In this document: in pieces, positions 62,929 to 64,000 of the stretch | Position numbering within the stretch: the stretch's first letter is position 1 | Layout of the letters: every line of letters begins with the position of its first letter | Assembly: GCA_016716385.1 (NCBI GenBank) | Contig: JADJWL010000026.1 | Span: 248,001 to 312,000 of the forward strand | DNA length: 64,000 bases | Direction of reading: 5' to 3' | Source of the DNA: Bryobacterales bacterium | Lineage (GTDB): Bacteria; Acidobacteriota; Terriglobia; Bryobacterales; Bryobacteraceae | Notes under the pieces: generated by a model | Seen by the model: only the letters and a program-made list of their open reading frames with translations | The model's database searches: none | What the model was told of the DNA's origin: nothing | Made by a program: the position numbers and the translations under genes

Positions 62929-64000
62929 CTAAGCTTTGTCGAAGCTCGGCACCTTGAGCCGCTCCCCGCCTTGCAGCGCCGACTCGTGTCCTACCAGGCC
63001 TGGCACGGTCATCGCGAGAGCCGTGTAGACATCGACGGATGGCTCCCTGTCTTCCACCAGGGCGTTGATGAACTCGGCGCTCAGGAACGTATGGCTGCCT
63101 CCGTGGCCGCTGCCGTGGCGCATCGCGGGCGGCAGCATCGGATCCTCCAGGTAATTCGGGTACGAGAACGGCTTGGGCTTCCCCTCGCGCTCCCGCTGGA
63201 GATCAGCATGCAATCCTGAGTTCGCCATGTAGAACGACCCGTGTTCGCCGTACCACTGGGCCCGCTCGCCGTCTTCGCCCACCAGCCAGAAGACGTTGCA
63301 CCGCGTCATGTTGCCGCCGCTGGTTTCCATCAACGCACTCTCGTTGAAGAACGGATTCTTGTACTGGTTGTCCGTGACGTACGGATGCCGGTTCCCCCAG
63401 CCCAGCGCCGAGACCGACCGGACGCGCTCTCCCGTCACACCCACCAGGAAACCCAGTGAGTGGGTCGGGTAGAGGAGCGGCGGCAGTCCCCACCGCCAAC
63501 TGCGCCGGCCGTCCGGTTCGTAGAATCGCGTGGTCTTGTCTTCCACCAGCGTCTTGAGGTCGCCGCGGTCATGATAGTACGCCAGCTCGCTGTAGAAGAT
63601 CTGGCCGAACCAGCCGTCCTCGAACAGATGGCGCGCCGTAATGCACCCCGGGCGGTAGTAGCTGGTTTCGCCCATCATGTAGCGCAGCCCAGACTTCTCC
63701 TTGAGCGACTTCAGCTTCTCGGCTTCCTCCAGCGTCGTGCACGCCGGCACCGCGCAATACACGTGCAAGCCACGGTTCATGCACATCTCTACGTGCCTGA
63801 CGTGATCGGTCGCGCCGGAGAAGATGGCGACGGCGTCGAGTTTTTTTCGGCCTTCAGCAGTTCTTCGAGCGACCGGTAGGCGTTATCGCAGCGATACACC
63901 TCGGTGAGCCGCCTGCGGCGGTCGGCCCGCAGGTCCGTGACTGCGGCCACAACGCAGTTCGGGTGCTCGTGGAACTGGAACTGCGCGCCGAAGCTGCCGC
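62929..64000 (-). pseudogene. Gfo/Idh/MocA family oxidoreductase, frameshifted and cut by window edge
   Basis: NAD(P)-dependent sugar-type oxidoreductase. The part at 62929-63850 has MCMNRGLHVYCAVPACTTLEEAEKL-like sequence (YCAVPACTTLEEAEKL), the usual EKP site altered to VPA, and LRYMMGETSYYRPGC. Upstream, from 63848 to the window end, the Rossmann part (HPNCVVAAVTDLRADRRR, YRSLEELLKAEK) continues in another frame. One missing base in the seven-base T run at 63841-63847 (A run on the coding strand) explains the break, since eight would give LLKAEKKLDAVAIFSGATDH. The N-terminus lies outside the window. Confidence 0.82.

Overview
The window looks like a chromosomal segment of an Acidobacteriota bacterium, most likely order Bryobacterales (Solibacter-like). 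The pointers are GC-rich coding DNA, a protein ending in the Solibacter-type C-terminal domain (TIGR03437) after three CHRD repeats, two very large Oar-like TonB-dependent receptors in tandem, a PSCyt1/DUF1549/DUF1553 protein paired with a DUF1501 protein, many Tat or Sec signal peptides, and many 4-bp ATGA gene overlaps. This placement is inference. No rRNA, tRNA, CRISPR array, transposase or phage gene was recognised.

Layout. 1-5416: phospholipid and housekeeping genes (gpsA end, plsY, thpR, 3-methyladenine DNA glycosylase, an epimerase), then a minus-strand set of sarcosine oxidase-like, arsenosugar-associated peroxidase-like and ArsS radical SAM genes. 5417-9704: nitrogen module amt-glnB-glnD. 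9728-14568: FAH-family hydrolase, PSCyt1/DUF1553 protein, DUF1501 protein. 14569-15299: the only long gene-free stretch, bounded over most of its length by a perfect 15-bp inverted repeat. 15300-17012: BNR-type propeller and GAF protein (minus). 17094-26492: complex I genes in the order nuoC-D-I-J-K-L-M-N-H, without A, B, E, F or G, and carrying at least 14 frameshifts. 26599-35749: two near-identical 1071-residue receptors and an overlapping TolB-propeller/CehA-type hydrolase. 35773-41697: TPR protein, sensor kinase, frameshifted beta-barrel, NtrC-type regulator, FkbM methyltransferase. 41814-46125: CHRD protein, cytochrome c, a secreted unknown, acetamidase/formamidase. 46106-51879: a compact minus-strand set thiL - O-methyltransferase - secreted beta-sandwich protein - tyrosine phenol-lyase - peptide transporter. 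52020-62881: cold-shock protein, HupE-like protein, aldehyde dehydrogenase, bicupin, amidase, hydroxypyruvate isomerase-like protein, rhodanese, FmdE-thiE-kelch cassette, peroxiredoxin. 62929-64000: a Gfo/Idh/MocA oxidoreductase, frameshifted and cut by the window edge.

How the genes work together. Amt, PII and GlnD form a complete ammonium sensing and uptake unit. The nuo genes encode most of the membrane arm and the quinone-side subunits of complex I, but not a whole enzyme. The receptor pair with the propeller-hydrolase looks like an outer-membrane nutrient uptake and processing unit. The thiL-to-transporter set suggests peptide import feeding tyrosine cleavage to phenol, with an O-methyltransferase in the same unit. 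That is the most interesting metabolic hypothesis here. Other items worth following are a terminator hairpin in the cold-shock gene leader, a gene-conversion tract between the receptors, and -10 boxes sitting 6-8 bases before several start codons (possible leaderless mRNAs).

Limits: all families were recognised by eye from motifs. Frameshifts were inferred from conserved protein sequence continuing in another frame, and their positions are approximate.
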